Part shown: positions 40,805 to 52,668 of the stretch, one piece after another
Layout: the number at the start of each line of letters is the position of its first letter
How positions within the stretch are numbered: the first letter of the stretch is position 1
Assembly: GCA_946902875.1 (NCBI GenBank)
Contig: OX336359.1
Location: forward strand, 186,001-250,000
Reading direction: 5' to 3'
Origin: Nematopogon swammerdamellus
Lineage: Eukaryota; Arthropoda; Insecta; Lepidoptera; Adelidae
DNA length: 64,000 nucleotides
Made by a program: the position numbers and the translations under genes
Notes under the pieces: generated by a model
Seen by the model: only the letters and a program-made list of their open reading frames with translations
What the model was told of the DNA's origin: nothing
Database searches by the model: none

Positions 40805-43377
40805 TAAGATAAGATAAGATAATTCTTTATTTCTTAAAATGTAAGTAGGTACAAATATTAATAATAACTTAATGTACAAAGCATCTTAAGAAAACGGTCT
40901 AGACGCAGCGTCTGACAGCTAGCTTGCGCCAGTTGTCGCTGAATTTAAGCCTAGCCGGTTCACATAGTTGATTCAATAACGACAAGTGGATAAAACTGAC
41001 TATACAAAACCAAACGAAAACCGAGACAAAAACAACAATAAGGCAACTAAAATAATACAACTAATACAAAATTAAACTAGCACAATTTCAGATTCATTAA
41101 CTTAAACTTAGGACTACGGATCTACTATTAAAGAACACTTATATAAACCAGGCTATACTGCGATTACTGTAAAATAAAATAAAAATAAAAATAGATAGGT
41201 ATATATATATAATAGTGTAGATAAGATATAAGGAGTATGATATAGTATAATAAATATAGTAATTTATATCATTTATATATTAAGAGAAATTATTGGGGGG
41301 ATTAGTATATGTGTTAAATTTTCTGATTTTCTAATAAATACTGTTTAAAGTGTGTCTTGAATTTGTGTATGGTAGGGAGCAATTTGAGAGGTGGCGGAAT
41401 CGTGTTCCAGCATCGAGATGCCGCATATTTGAAGCTACCTTCAAATGCGGCCCCTCGGTGCCTAGGAACCGCCAGCAATTTTCCAACTGACCGAGACCCG
41501 TAACGGGTACCCTCACCAAGCCACCTGAGCTTTCTCCAAAGTGCAGGCGGTTTTTTCGTGTGAATAAATTTGTAAAGAAAGATGGAATGATGAAGGCGCC
41601 GCCGTCCCTCCATTCTCAGAAGATTTAAACGGTGCAGATGAGGAGTGATGTGGTCCCTCCGTTTAACCTTATTCTCGCAGAAACGTATACAAGCATTCTG
41701 GATGCGTTGTATACGTTTATCAGTTTTTTTGTACAAACACGGCCCATAAACTATGTCGCAGTAATTGAAGTGTGAGAGAATGAGCGATTCAGTGAGTACA
41801 TGTCTGACTTCTCTTGACAGGTGAGGTCTAATTCTGTACAACGTACGTAGTTTGCCCATGGAAGTCCTGAATTTGTCATTGACGTGTTCTTCGAATCTCA
41901 GGCTGGCATCCATCTTTACACCAAGATTACGTGCCGTTGAAACCAGTGGTATAGGAACGTCATTGAGTTTTAGGATGGGTTTCTGTGCCGTAACCTGTTC
42001 CACGTCTTTCTTTCTGCCCATGACAAGTGCGACTGTTTTAAGAGGATTGAGTGCGAGCCCATTTTTAGAGGACCATGTCCACGTGTTTTCTAGATCCTCG
42101 TTCACCTTAGAAACTGCTTCAGTTAATTGACTAGGGGGGAATGAGAACCTAAGTTGGGAGTCGTCTGCAAAGAGCTCACCCCCCATGAACTTTAGACACG
42201 CTGGGAAATCTGCAGTATATAAGGTATACAAAAGTGGTGATAGGGAAGAGCCCTGTGGACATCCTCTAGGTACCTTCTCCGCATTAGAGCATGCCACAAA
42301 CCCGTCCTCCTTGCAGGACTTCACAATCTGAGACCTGCCAGTCAGATAACTCTTAAGAAGATTAAGAGCACATTCAGAGAGACCATAATACGACATCTTC
42401 GACAAGAGGAGCGGTATGTTTAAGCAATCGAATGCTCTGCTGTAATCTAGAAGTACTAAAAATGTCACTCGACCATCTTCAGCCGAGCTGAGAACCTCAT
42501 CAGTCACTTGGATTAGAGCAGTACTGGTACTGTAACCGCTTCTGAAGCCGTGTTGGCAGTCAGGTATAATGCTATGTCCGTGTAAATAGCTGGTTAACTG
42601 TTTCGTCATAATCCTTTCTAGAATTTTAGAAAAGGCTGGAAGGATGCTGATAGGTCTCAGATCCTTGTAATCAGAGACGACTTTCTTCTTGGGTAAAGGC
42701 ACGACTACAGCGGATTTCCATATTTGTGGAAAGTAACATTGTAGGATACAGGAATTTAGTATGTGCGTAATAATCGCCAGAGTACGCGGTGTTATCAGTT
42801 GCAGCATTCTGATTGTTACGCCATCTACTCCCACTGCGTTGGACTTTATTCTTCTGACTAAAATTGCAACATCGTTCTCAGTAACTGTGTCAAAGTCAAA
42901 AGGAGGAGAATCTTGCAAGTATTGGTTACTGTAATAGAACTGCACGGTGCTGTCATCGATAGGCGAGGTATCGGGGTATTTAAGAAAATGAGTGTTGATG
43001 GTGTTTGGGTCAGATAATTGAACCGGGATGGAGCTCGATCTAGGGCCAGAGGAAGTACATCTTTTAATTCCTTGCCAGAGAAGCTTAGAGTCTTTGATGT
43101 TTTTATTTACGAAGTGACTAAAATATGCATTTTTCTCCCTCCTTACTGAGCTCGTAACTAGATTTCTCAAGTCCTGATAATACCTGCGATGTGCGGGTAG
43201 TTGAGTCCGCCTTGCCCGCACACCTGCTCGATCTCGTAATTTAATCATCTGTCTGATGACATCAGTACACCATGGCTTAAGAATCGGCTTGCATCTACGC
43301 GTGACTGTAGGCGCATGCTCGTCAAAGTAATTACTGATTATAACTATTTCAATTTGTTGAAATTTAATCAGGCGCAA
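40805..43377 (-). mobile_element. CR1/L2-like LINE, 5'-truncated, with 3' tail
   Basis: A long RT ORF (separate entry) is followed by a 3' UTR of about 500 bp. It ends AAGAATTATC with (TTATC)n (40805-40830). The endonuclease half is missing: the readable protein begins inside the linker before the RT, and a stop stands just upstream of 43377. Confidence 0.85.
41314..43377 (-). CDS. LINE reverse transcriptase, 687 codons, uninterrupted
   Basis: An intact RT: linker (YFDEHAPTVTRRCKPILKPW), RT blocks SNAVGVDGVTIRML near residue 180 and DYKDLRPISILPAFSKILER near 236, catalytic DYSRAFD at 311-317, CPQGSSLSPLLY near 373, and FADD at 403-406 (usual form [YF]XDD). Thumb and C-terminus end FKTHFKQYLLENQKI. 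Missing are the AP-endonuclease and any ORF1. No frameshift or stop in 2 kb, so the insertion may be young. The first codon is not a real start. The shape fits the CR1/L2/Kiri group. Exact clade is unassigned. Confidence 0.92.
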   Translation of the reverse strand: MRLIKFQQIEIVIISNYFDEHAPTVTRRCKPILKPWCTDVIRQMIKLRDRAGVRARRTQLPAHRRYYQDLRNLVTSSVRREKNAYFSHFVNKNIKDSKLLWQGIKRCTSSGPRSSSIPVQLSDPNTINTHFLKYPDTSPIDDSTVQFYYSNQYLQDSPPFDFDTVTENDVAILVRRIKSNAVGVDGVTIRMLQLITPRTLAIITHILNSCILQCYFPQIWKSAVVVPLPKKKVVSDYKDLRPISILPAFSKILERIMTKQLTSYLHGHSIIPDCQHGFRSGYSTSTALIQVTDEVLSSAEDGRVTFLVLLDYSRAFDCLNIPLLLSKMSYYGLSECALNLLKSYLTGRSQIVKSCKEDGFVACSNAEKVPRGCPQGSSLSPLLYTLYTADFPACLKFMGGELFADDSQLRFSFPPSQLTEAVSKVNEDLENTWTWSSKNGLALNPLKTVALVMGRKKDVEQVTAQKPILKLNDVPIPLVSTARNLGVKMDASLRFEEHVNDKFRTSMGKLRTLYRIRPHLSREVRHVLTESLILSHFNYCDIVYGPCLYKKTDKRIQRIQNACIRFCENKVKRRDHITPHLHRLNLLRMEGRRRLHHSIFLYKFIHTKKPPALWRKLRWLGEGTRYGSRSVGKLLAVPRHRGAAFEGSFKYAASRCWNTIPPPLKLLPTIHKFKTHFKQYLLENQKI

Positions 43378-43503
43378 TAAGTTAATGCATATTTAAACAA
43401 TTCTTTTGATGCTATTGTAGTTTATGTTTTAAATATTTCATTGACAAGTTTATTAACACTGCAATAAATTATAATTAACGCTAATTTAAGTAGAAAGTAC
43501 CTA

Positions 43504-43523
43504 GTAGTAGTAGTAGTAGTAGT
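43504..43523. repeat. (GTA)n microsatellite
   Basis: Seven GTA/TAG triplets. Confidence 0.9.
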
Positions 43524-44370
43524 CTATATGCATAAGATGTTTTCCTTGTCATTGTTTTCATTGTTGTTACATTTCACACTATAGTTGCCATTCGAAAGAT
43601 AACGAATTCAAGTGCAAAATGTAATTGCCTACGAATGATAACAATAAAACCTAAACCTAAATCAATCAAAATAAAACCTAATGAAAGAATGATATGAAGG
43701 TATAAAATCCATTGTCTTATGTCGTTGGAAAGCTCTTTTCGTGACAGTCATTTGTTACTATGACGATAAGTCTCATGCTTGCATTATCAATCAGTTTTAA
43801 TATATGAGACCATTAATTTGATACTCCGGAGCTAAGACGTCATAAATGTATTACTGTAATAAACTACGTTTAGATACAATGGCTGAGAATGAAATGAGTT
43901 TTTGTTTTAGCTGTAACTTTTTTCCCACCATTTGAGACGGTCGCGGTCACATAGTAATAAATGACGATCATGAATAGAGTTTTTGAACGACATACATTAT
44001 TATGTCGGGTGATATCTAATGTTTGTCGCCTCCTTCTTCGGATCGTGTTGGTAGGTTATCAAGACGTGACAGTCCAACCGACCGATTCCAAATACAACAC
44101 GAACATTATCAGTAAGTACGACAATGCGAACGCGACCTGATTACACGCGATACGAATATGATGCGACACGGATCGCATAGATCACGGTGATTGTTTTGTG
44201 TAACCTGACATAGTTGGTTACATGATTTCTAAATACGAAATGTAACACAACATATTCCTGCTGGAACTAGCTGCCATGTTGGTGGTTACTTTTGGCTGTC
44301 GGCGACCTGGGCGAAAAATATGAGCCCATTTGTAAATCATTTGTAAATAATAAGCAAGAGTGACTTTTTG
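43524..44370. other. No gene recognised
   Basis: A+T-rich. Nothing recognised. Confidence 0.5.
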
Positions 44371-44665
44371 TCAGCCTCAGTAGATCAGTGGTGCGTTCAG
44401 TCGACTGTCGGTCGGATCATAAGCACACCTGGGCGCGGTCAGTGGATGGATGGGTGACCTAACCCTAAACTAACCTAACCCACCCGGGTTGGTACCACCG
44501 AACTGAATGCTATATAAATAGTTCGTGTTTTCCGTCCAGTTCAGTGTAGCCAGCACGACAGAAGGGAAGCACTGACACGGCACCTAGTTTATCAAGGTGT
44601 TATGGTCCGACATCACGGATTTAGTAGGTGATGTAGCCAACCGTGTCAGTTTCCATTAAAAAAAC
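44371..44665 (+). mobile_element. SINE, long form lacking the head and part of the middle
   Basis: Starts at the A-box region (CAGCCTCAGTAGATCAGTGG) and keeps the 5S-like words (GGGCGCGGTCAGTGGATGGA, TGGGTGACC). It skips the B-box stretch and ends GTGTCAGTTTCCATTAAAAA. Confidence 0.82.
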
Positions 44666-45543
44666 TTACGGTCAGTATTGTATTAGCATCTTAGCGGATA
44701 TTGTAACTTGTGCGGTGAGGGGAAGTGTTCAGGTGGAATCCGAACCGCGCACCAACTTGTGTTCGTGACGGAAATAATTCACCTGCACAATGTGAAATAA
44801 TGTGCTTCGACTTCGATCCGTATCCACTGTCGGTCGAAAACGAGACGAACAAGCTTGGAATCGACTACTTAGCTGCCCCGCTGTATAGAGCCGGGGGGCG
44901 GGGACGGGACGGAAGCAGAGTGACCGCTACTTACAGTATTGAATTAGTTTGGACAACGGTGGCCGCTGTCCACTGAGCAAGTAGTGCGTGATGTCATGTC
45001 AGCATGAATCGGCATCTTGTTATGGATTGAGTTCAAGTTTGTCGTTGCTCTAGCCTTCGAGCATCACGATGTTTCGCACAAATAAATAAATCGCTTGTGT
45101 AAATACAATTTAAATGTTAGCTAGTGATGACAACCGCGGGTAAGCAGAGAGAGCGGATCTCCACGTGCCATTATTGTAACGTACTTCTGACGCCCCTTCC
45201 GTAATCACAACTTTCTTGCTCGTCAGGTGAGTGTATTACGGACTTGACCCATAATTATTATTATCACACATAAATAATTATTCGATTTCATATTAGTTTA
45301 GTTGCTAAAATTTTAGATTTTAATTTATTTAATTTTTTTTTATAAATCCACCTATAGGCCCACTACTGGTCTTGTTCAAAGCTCCTTGGGTTTACACTTT
45401 AAAAGACTGTATAATAATGAACAATATTAAATTTTAGTACGCATCTTAGTACACACAATAGCGTAGAGGGGTCTACGAAGTGGTACAAGCAAAATAATTC
45501 GCTTTAATATACTACGACGACGCCGCTCTCTTCATCATTGCCT
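44666..45543. other. No gene recognised
   Basis: The frame at 44725-44976 has no recognisable domain. 45150-45170 (GAGAGCGGATCTCCACGTGC) resembles the repeat at 53610. Confidence 0.45.
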
Positions 45544-45925
45544 GCGACACAGTTGAATGTATTGTGCAAGCAACCGCGCGTGCGCATGTGTGTGTTCCGG
45601 GGTGGGTGCGGGTCGGCGGGAGCGGTCGGACTACCTCACGGGAGGTGACTCGTCGCATGGGCTGCTGCTAGCTAGCATTTATTGTTCTTTCGTTTAGCAA
45701 GCGATGCGGTGTCGCGGCGTTCGCCCGCTGTTCATCTTTCTCTTTCTCGAACCGAACTCTCTCGCTCGCTCATTCCACCCGTACTCTGCGTTTACCAACC
45801 CTATCGTTCAAAGCGGGCTCAAGCTACATACGCATCTCCGTGCGTATCTATAGATCAACTAAACTCACACCTACAGGCTCTTGTCGCTTCTGGGCGTTAG
45901 CCCTATATCTCTCTTCTGTGCTCAT
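45544..45925. repeat. Long interspersed repeat, copy B
   Basis: Pair of 21591-21985, with near-identical outer blocks and a different middle (no THAP-like start here). Confidence 0.75.
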
Positions 45926-45976
45926 AGCAAGTCTTCTTAGTTAGTTCTGACACGAATCTCCATAAACTCCATAAAC

Positions 45977-46113
45977 CTGTAACGAATTTGCGTAACACTG
46001 TTACTAATATTCGGAACTCCGCTACGAATATTAGTAATCGCGCTACGCATTTTCGTAGCTCTGCTACGAACTTGCATAACACCGCTACGAATTTTCGTAA
46101 CGTCGACGTTATG
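45977..46113. repeat. 21-bp tandem repeat, about 6 units
   Basis: Units of the form GCTACGAATTTTCGTAACNC, degenerate. In one plus frame they encode a seven-residue repeat (NIRNSAT, NISNRAT, HFRSSAT, NLHNTAT). The unit is itself partly palindromic (ACGAA..TTCGT). Confidence 0.8.
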
Positions 46114-47239
46114 AGAGATCTAGAATGTTACAAATTTAAAAATGGTACAGGTTTCCTCTCAGTATATTTCTTCGATGGAGGCGCATAAAATCAATCACGT
46201 CAAAATAACTCGCAGCAGTAAAAATGGTGCAGACTGAACGTTCATACAGAAATAGTGTTGGAAGTATCTCGGAACTATGTCAGAGAGAGAAGCTTTAATA
46301 GTCTGCCCGCGTCTACTGACAATGATACTCACAGAATACACAGAGGAGAGAAATGTTGAATAAGTAATACACGATGGCATATTTTATGTACTCGTATAAA
46401 ATCCCATTGTATTTCAACAAAATATGATGTTAAAGAATTACGTTTACAAAGTGACTTGCAGAATCGTCCAATTGTTTCGTGAGGTGTATTACAGATTTTC
46501 TAAGATTGAATTATCTACATACATTAAACCTAAACTTATCAATATACACCTACTTAAACTTATTACAATGATAGTTTCAAAGGTAAAAGTCATAGTGAGT
46601 TCACAATTCAAATACACATTGGATATTTAGTTTTATTGTGAAGAGTGACAGCGAACATTTACGAACTCATACAGCAGTATGTCTTAAAGCGACGATCTAT
46701 TACCCGTCACGATAACGAAAGCGAATCGATGTAAAGGTTCATAATATGCTAATACGGGCGCACGAAGCGCTGATATCATTTCTACCCTGTCGTTATGTGC
46801 TAGGGGTGTCGAGTAAAGGGTCCCGTTTTTGCCGCCCGGAGCGTCGGTCGACAGATTACGAGCAAAAACAGGGTTCCGTTATCGCCTAATGTTTCAGCAC
46901 TTTGAAACTCCAATAGGGCATCTTCGGAGGCAAATATAGATTTATTGCTCCAAAGTTGGAAGTAATTGCGTCGGGCCTGGATCATATAAACATAATTAAA
47001 TATTTGGGAGAAATTTCTGAAACAACAAAACAGAAGATAATACTTAAACATCGTTTCTTAGAAATTAACGCCGGAACTCTTGGCCCAGCGAGCCGAATGT
47101 TTTTTGTCATAATAGCAATTTGTAAGAGAATAATACGAAGAAAGAACGGAAAAGTCTTGACAGATCTCATAGTCGCAGCCATCAACAGAATTAAATAAAT
47201 GTTTAGAATTAATGTTAGACAAATAATTATGTACTTAAG
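46114..47239. other. No gene recognised
   Basis: Plus frame 46956-47198 and minus frame 46800-47051 overlap across 46950-47050. Neither shows a known domain. They may belong to an unclassified transposon whose end is at 47240-47325. Confidence 0.4.
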
Positions 47240-47325
47240 TATCTAGTTTATTGTTTATTTAGCATTCTTATACACCCACGAAGAAGAATCGGCAACAAAC
47301 TTCGCAGGGTATTTTTTATCGTCAA
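47240..47325 (+). mobile_element. LINE/short-repeat terminal fragment
   Basis: Reverse-oriented partner of 14276-14400: TACACCCACGAAGAAGAATC, GGCAACAAACTTCGCAGGGT. Confidence 0.6.
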
Positions 47326-48632
47326 TATTATTACAAGTATTTTTGTGCCGACCCACACAATAACATCGCCTACGGTCTATCGAAAAATACATCTTGAAAG
47401 AAATATTAGTACTTACATTTTATTTTATTTGGGAAAGTAAGTGAGGGTACAATATTATTTAATGTATACATAATAATATAATTTTCAATTATGCCGTTGG
47501 TGGGCTTCCCAAATTAATTAAATAAATAAATAAAATAAAGTTTATCTATACGTATATGTTACAACTTAAAAAAACTAACCAGATTACAAATACATTCAAC
47601 GATTTATTCCACTTAAATAAACAAAAGGAAAGCTTTATACAAAATGCGGAATACCGTGAGGTAGTAGACAGTACGGTCGTATAATTTTCTTCCAGGACTC
47701 GTAATGAAAATTATTATATAAATACAGCCCTTACCGAGGGGTAGGAGGACGCGACGCGACACGTGGTCGCGCGGGCTCTATCTGTGCGGGCGGGCGGGGC
47801 GCGTGCATTGTCATGTTCCTGTCTACACGGCGTCACATTGTGGATGGACCTTTTATCGCCAATCTGCTCCCTCTCGCGGGCGTCTCCTGGGCGAGAGCGA
47901 GACAGGAGACCGACCGAGAACTACAAAGCGGTGGATGAAGAGAATTAAATAAAGTTTGTATCAACTTGGCTGCCCTGGAGGTAGCTTGGAGAGCAAACGG
48001 ATCAGCCTTAGTAGAGAAGGCGAAAGCTTTAGCTTAACTAAAGTTAAGGCCATTTTAAGACAAATGTATTTCTTAAAACCATGTAGGTACAGATTTTTTG
48101 AGAATAATACACACATTCCATTCCATGACGTACTTAGTGTAATTACAGTCCATTTTAAAATGATTGTACTCAAATATACCTGGTACTTGTGTGTACGAGT
48201 AACGTTATTAAAAAAAAAATTTATAGGACCTATCATCAATGTAGATTGGCCCGTAGACTATTTTACAACTACAAATAATTTATGAACTTTTTTTGGAAAT
48301 GTGAATTGTTTAGTAGTTGTACCTACTCTACTACCTAACGAATGCGCAATATACAATAACAACAAGCACAACAGCGGTTCAGACGTTTCAAAGTTTACCC
48401 GTTACATACAGAGAGACAGACGTCGCGCTTTACAATAGTAGAGAAGAATAGATGTTACGAGATGGTAAACTATATAACAATATAATATCAACACTTTTAT
48501 AATACTTTTAACAATCCGCTAATACCAACTACGGTGAGCCAAATTAATCTAGTTAGTATTGACAATATAATAATGTTACGACAGTGGAAGGTATATTGTA
48601 TTGTTCTTTTTCCTGCAGCCTATACATATGTA
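47326..48632. other. No gene recognised
   Basis: A+T-rich, with an (AATA)n stretch near 47515-47540 and a G+C-richer patch at 47745-47810. No coding sequence recognised. Confidence 0.5.
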
Positions 48633-49057
48633 CAGGGTGTCCCAAAACTCAACGTGAAGCGGGAACCAGGGAGTAGGCCAGTTTATGACTAGGTACTCAG
48701 GGAAAAATAAGAAAAAAAACAAATCGGAGTCATTTGTTTTTTATGATAAATATAACTAAGCATTTTTTTAAATATTACTTAATATTTTTTTGGGTTAAAA
48801 CTATGGGTATTTGGGTTTTATTTGGGATACTGGTCAATAGCAGAGATATTTAGGCTACCAATAAAAAATTTACAATTATATTTGCAAATTTGTAGTTGTA
48901 GTATCTAAAAATGTAGTACGAAACGTTTTTCAAAAAATGCTCAATATCATAAAAAACAAATGACTCCGATTTGTTTTCTTATTTTTCCCTGTGTAGTCAT
49001 AAACTGGCCTACTTTACTCCCTGGTTCCCGCTTGACGTTGAGTTTTGGGACACTTTG
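48633..49057. mobile_element. 425-bp MITE with >100-bp inverted ends and TA duplications
   Basis: Left CAGGGTGTCCCAAAACTCAA and right (minus) CAAAGTGTCCCAAAACTCAA continue to match through GCGGGAACCAGGGAGTA, GGCCAGTTTATGACT, CAGGGAAAAATAAGAAAA and AAATCGGAGTCATTTGTTTT. The element is flanked by TA on both sides (48631-48632, 49058-49059). The TA site suggests a Tc1/mariner-type transposase in trans (inference). Confidence 0.9.
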
Positions 49058-49124
49058 TATAGAGCGCGCGCGCACGGAGAGACGGACGACGCGCCAGTTG
49101 AAAGTAGTCGAAGTTCGTTCGAGA

Positions 49125-49222
49125 GCGGCGCGAGGCGCGAGGCCGGGGAGCGAGGCGCGAGGCCGGGGAGCGAGGCGCGAGGCCGGAGCGCGCGGCGCAA
49201 GGCCGGGGCGCGAGGTGCGCGC
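49125..49222. repeat. G+C-rich tandem repeat, about 20 bp x 4-5
   Basis: Units GCGAGGCGCGAGGCCGGGGA with drift in the last two. The frames across it are low-complexity. Confidence 0.9.
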
Positions 49223-50930
49223 ACTCCGAACGCTCTCGGTGCTGTAAGCTGAAAAATGACTTAGGGGAGTTTATGAAGCGCCTGCACTTTGTATATTTCT
49301 AATTTTGATGAAATATCTTGGGATTCAGCGAAGGAGGTTCGGCCCAAATTGCTCGCTCGTGATAACTTAGAGAAAACACAAGTGTTGTGTTTTCTCACTG
49401 CCTAATTCCAAGTTTTCTCTTGTTTATGCATGAGGATTGAAGATCAGTTATATATGTAGCTCGCTATGATCTAACAACATTACATACCTATCTAAGTACC
49501 TATTTTGGAGGATTGTTTTTGTAGAAGACTGTTTGTTCATGGCTTGCTAGAGGTAACTGTTTACAGCGGTAAGTTTATGTTGCTTCATGGTACTACAAGT
49601 CGGTTTAAAGTTTAAACACAACACACTACAAACTGTGATAATATCTACATAATCTGGCATAAGTGTTGTCTCCGGTATGGGACTGCGTCTACCGGATTAA
49701 ATAAAAAAAACCGATTTGACAGATACCTACATTGTAGTCGAGGTGATGAAGGAGGTGGTGAAACAACTTATACTGCGTGACAATGTGAAAGGACTGTGCC
49801 ATGGTGACAAGTGACTAGCCTGACACCCTTGAGTGCAGCATTTTGTTATTATTATTTATACTTATATTTTCCTGAACAATTAAACATTTTGACACTTTTC
49901 ACTTTGACTTTAAAAAAATTATCAAATGAAAGAATATTTGGAACTGATCCACATCTACTGAAAATACTTTTAGAGGATCAATTATTTACAGCAGGTTATG
50001 TCTATAAGTTCTTAGCTCTGCACGGCGGGAGTGAGGGATAAGGGAAGCGCGTAGTAGAGGGGCGGGGAGTGTTGTTTGCTTCCACAAAGGGAATGTAGTC
50101 AGGAATAATTTCAGGGCATGACTTATGTCTCATGAAGTATCTTGTGAAGGTGCGCGCGAGAGCCGCGTGGTACAAGCCGCAGGTTAACACAATCACACTC
50201 TGCAACATTTGGAGCACAATCAGCTGTAGCGGATCGTCGGACAGCTTTTATTTGTTGTCGTGGTAAGTAATAGCTTGTAATAGAACCGGCTTGCGGGGAG
50301 TGCGATGTAGGCGGGCAATATTTATTCTTTCGTTCAATTTAATTATTATTATAACTCGGACTGGTGTACACTTGTCAAGCGTGTACTTTATTAATATTCA
50401 TTTATTCCGCTTATATAGCCCTTGCGAGCCGTGTGCACATTTTACATAAATTGTCACAAATTACAATTAAATATACATTTCAAATTATGTATAAACAGGC
50501 TGTCACAATAATTCATTCATTCATTCAACATTAATCAAATTATGATAAAATGAATATGTCATGAGTAAAAAATTAAAAGAATAAATTCGCAATAATTAAG
50601 TAGAATCGAAAAACCGGAAATAAAAAACCAATAAATTTAATAGCCAACAAATCTTAAATATTCACTTAAAATTTAACAATCAGTATAAATTACGATTAAA
50701 ATAATTAAAGAATTCCACCCAATTATAAAATGGTTGACAGTTAATAATCTTTTCATTAAATTGTAAGACCGGTCAATAATATGTAAATGTTGAAATAGTT
50801 GTATGTTTTTATTCTCATATAATTTGTGGAATTTTTAAATAAAATACTTTCATTATCTCTCTCTGATAGTAAAGAAAATACAAAAGCATGTACCTATTAT
50901 ATATATAACCTTTGTATTTTATTTACTTGC
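49223..50930. other. No gene supported; one small secreted-like ORF
   Basis: Minus-strand 50208-50002 is a 68-codon frame starting MLQSVIVLTCGLYHAALA, which looks like a signal peptide, with no other support. (ATTC)n lies at 50512-50527. The rest is A+T-rich. Confidence 0.4.
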
Positions 50931-50978
50931 GAAACCACGCTCAGCGAGGTGCCATGCCAGCTGTGAGCCGGACAAAGA
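50931..50978 (-). mobile_element. LINE 3'-end fragment (second family)
   Basis: GCGAAACCACGCTCAGCGAG then GTGCCATGCCAGC is the reverse of the GGCACC...GGTTTCGC part of 15250-15400. Confidence 0.65.
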
Positions 50979-51249
50979 CATTAATGTATTATGGTATAGA
51001 TGCATTCCTTCACTAGGTCTATTATTGACAAGGGTGAGTTGTAAAAGCATATTCTTGCGCTAAATGCATTGTAGAAAACCCAACACAAACACGAGCGAAA
51101 TTAGTGTTAGTTAACAAACAAAGGTCCGCCGCCGCCGCCGCGCCGGTCGCTCTGTCCAAGCTCAACAGCGCAGTAACTCAAGTAAACTCCTTAATTAGAC
51201 CAAAAATTTCATATTGCGCTCTCTAAATCACGGGACGGCCATCGCTCGT

Positions 51250-51375
51250 GTCCGCCCCGCGCCCCCGCGCCGCCCCCGCGCCGCCCCCGCGCCGCCCCCG
51301 CGCCGCCCCCGCGCCGCCCCCGCGCCGCCCCCGCGCCGCCCCCGCGCCGCCCCCGCGCCGCCCCCGCGCCGCCCC
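51250..51375. repeat. 11-bp G+C tandem array (opposite orientation)
   Basis: About 11 units of GCGCCGCCCCC, the reverse complement of the unit at 25164-25293. Confidence 0.95.
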
Positions 51376-52594
51376 GGCCCGGCGGAGAGAGCAGAAATGT
51401 CGACAATTACATTAATGCTTTGTCGACGCACCTCTCCAGTTGTCAGTGCACAAACAAGACAAACACACAGGTGCGCATTGTAGAGTTCATAATGCAGATT
51501 CTTATGAATGTCGAATGAAATGAAGTACCGGCGGCTGGTTGTAGTGACTAGTGTACATATGTAGGTAACAGAGCGAGAAACAACGGGCTGAGACAAGACC
51601 AAGACGGCCGCCGCTGCTTGTGCAATGACGTCATGACCTGTACTGAACTCGTAGCGTACCTAGGTATAAAGGTCGTCTTCACAAATTTGCATGTACCTGT
51701 GTACCCTATGTAATGGATTATTGCTTTTATAATTATTTAACTGTACCTACATAATATTCAACAATTCGCTTATCTATACATTAAAATTAATTTTCTTCAT
51801 TGAGATGGATGCAAAGCCGAAAATCAAGAGAGAAAAAAAAATAGGTACGTCCCGAGTCCCGACCAGGATTTTTTTCCAACTTGGTACTAACAAATAAAAA
51901 AAAATGCAAATTACCTGGTTGGTTCTACACTACAGCTACCTATTTATAAATCTAGGAAATAAACAAATTGTGCACTTATAGAGCGAGTTTGGTGCTCTGG
52001 TCTCGGTCCGGTACGGTCGCACAATTAATCCGGTTACCATATAAATGATTTATTGTTTAGTGCGAATGCCTCGCTGGAATATTTCACGCATTTGCGACAG
52101 TTCGCGATATAAATCTATCCGGTCCGTCCGTCCGTCCATCACGCCGTCTAATTCATTTTGTTGCGGCGCTCTTGTTTAGAGCTTAGCGGGGACATGGTTG
52201 ATTTGACAACATAATTATTATTTTGGGCAGAGAAAGAACCTGGAATTTTTTTTTGTTTTTATTTTGTATTTTGAGCATTAAACACAATTTATGTAGATAT
52301 TAAATTCAATACAAAAATTAATTTGTGAGGTCACAATCAATAAAATAAAACAATAATAAATTATTTGGAATGTGTCATGGGGATCTATGTACCTCAACTA
52401 GATAATCTTAAAAATAAGGCACATTTTCTGGTGGACACAGCCAGGTTTATTTTAATGTCTATTGCAAATTTAATATCATATTCGCCTCTTCTACTCTCAT
52501 AATGTTCTTCATGCATGCTCTTCGGTTACGGGTACTACCTACACACTTGACCCTTTTTGAGCTTATGCCCGATCTGGTCTAGGTACGTGCAGAG
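51376..52594. other. No gene recognised
   Basis: A+T-rich, with (GTCC)n near 52118-52137. No domain in any frame. Confidence 0.5.
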
Positions 52595-52668
52595 GTGTGT
52601 CAGGATCGTGGAACGTGTAGACATGTTGTCTCTGCCTACCCCACTGGGGAACAGGCGTGACGCTATGT
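52595..52668 (-). repeat. Short interspersed lepidopteran repeat fragment
   Basis: TCTGCCTACCCCACTGGGGA and ACAGGCGTGACGCTATGTAT. Reverse of the 8601 and 53610 copies. Confidence 0.65.

Noticed and set aside
46800..47198. Overlapping plus and minus frames near a LINE end
   Set aside because: Opposing frames over the same bases and no recognised motif. At most one is real and I cannot choose.
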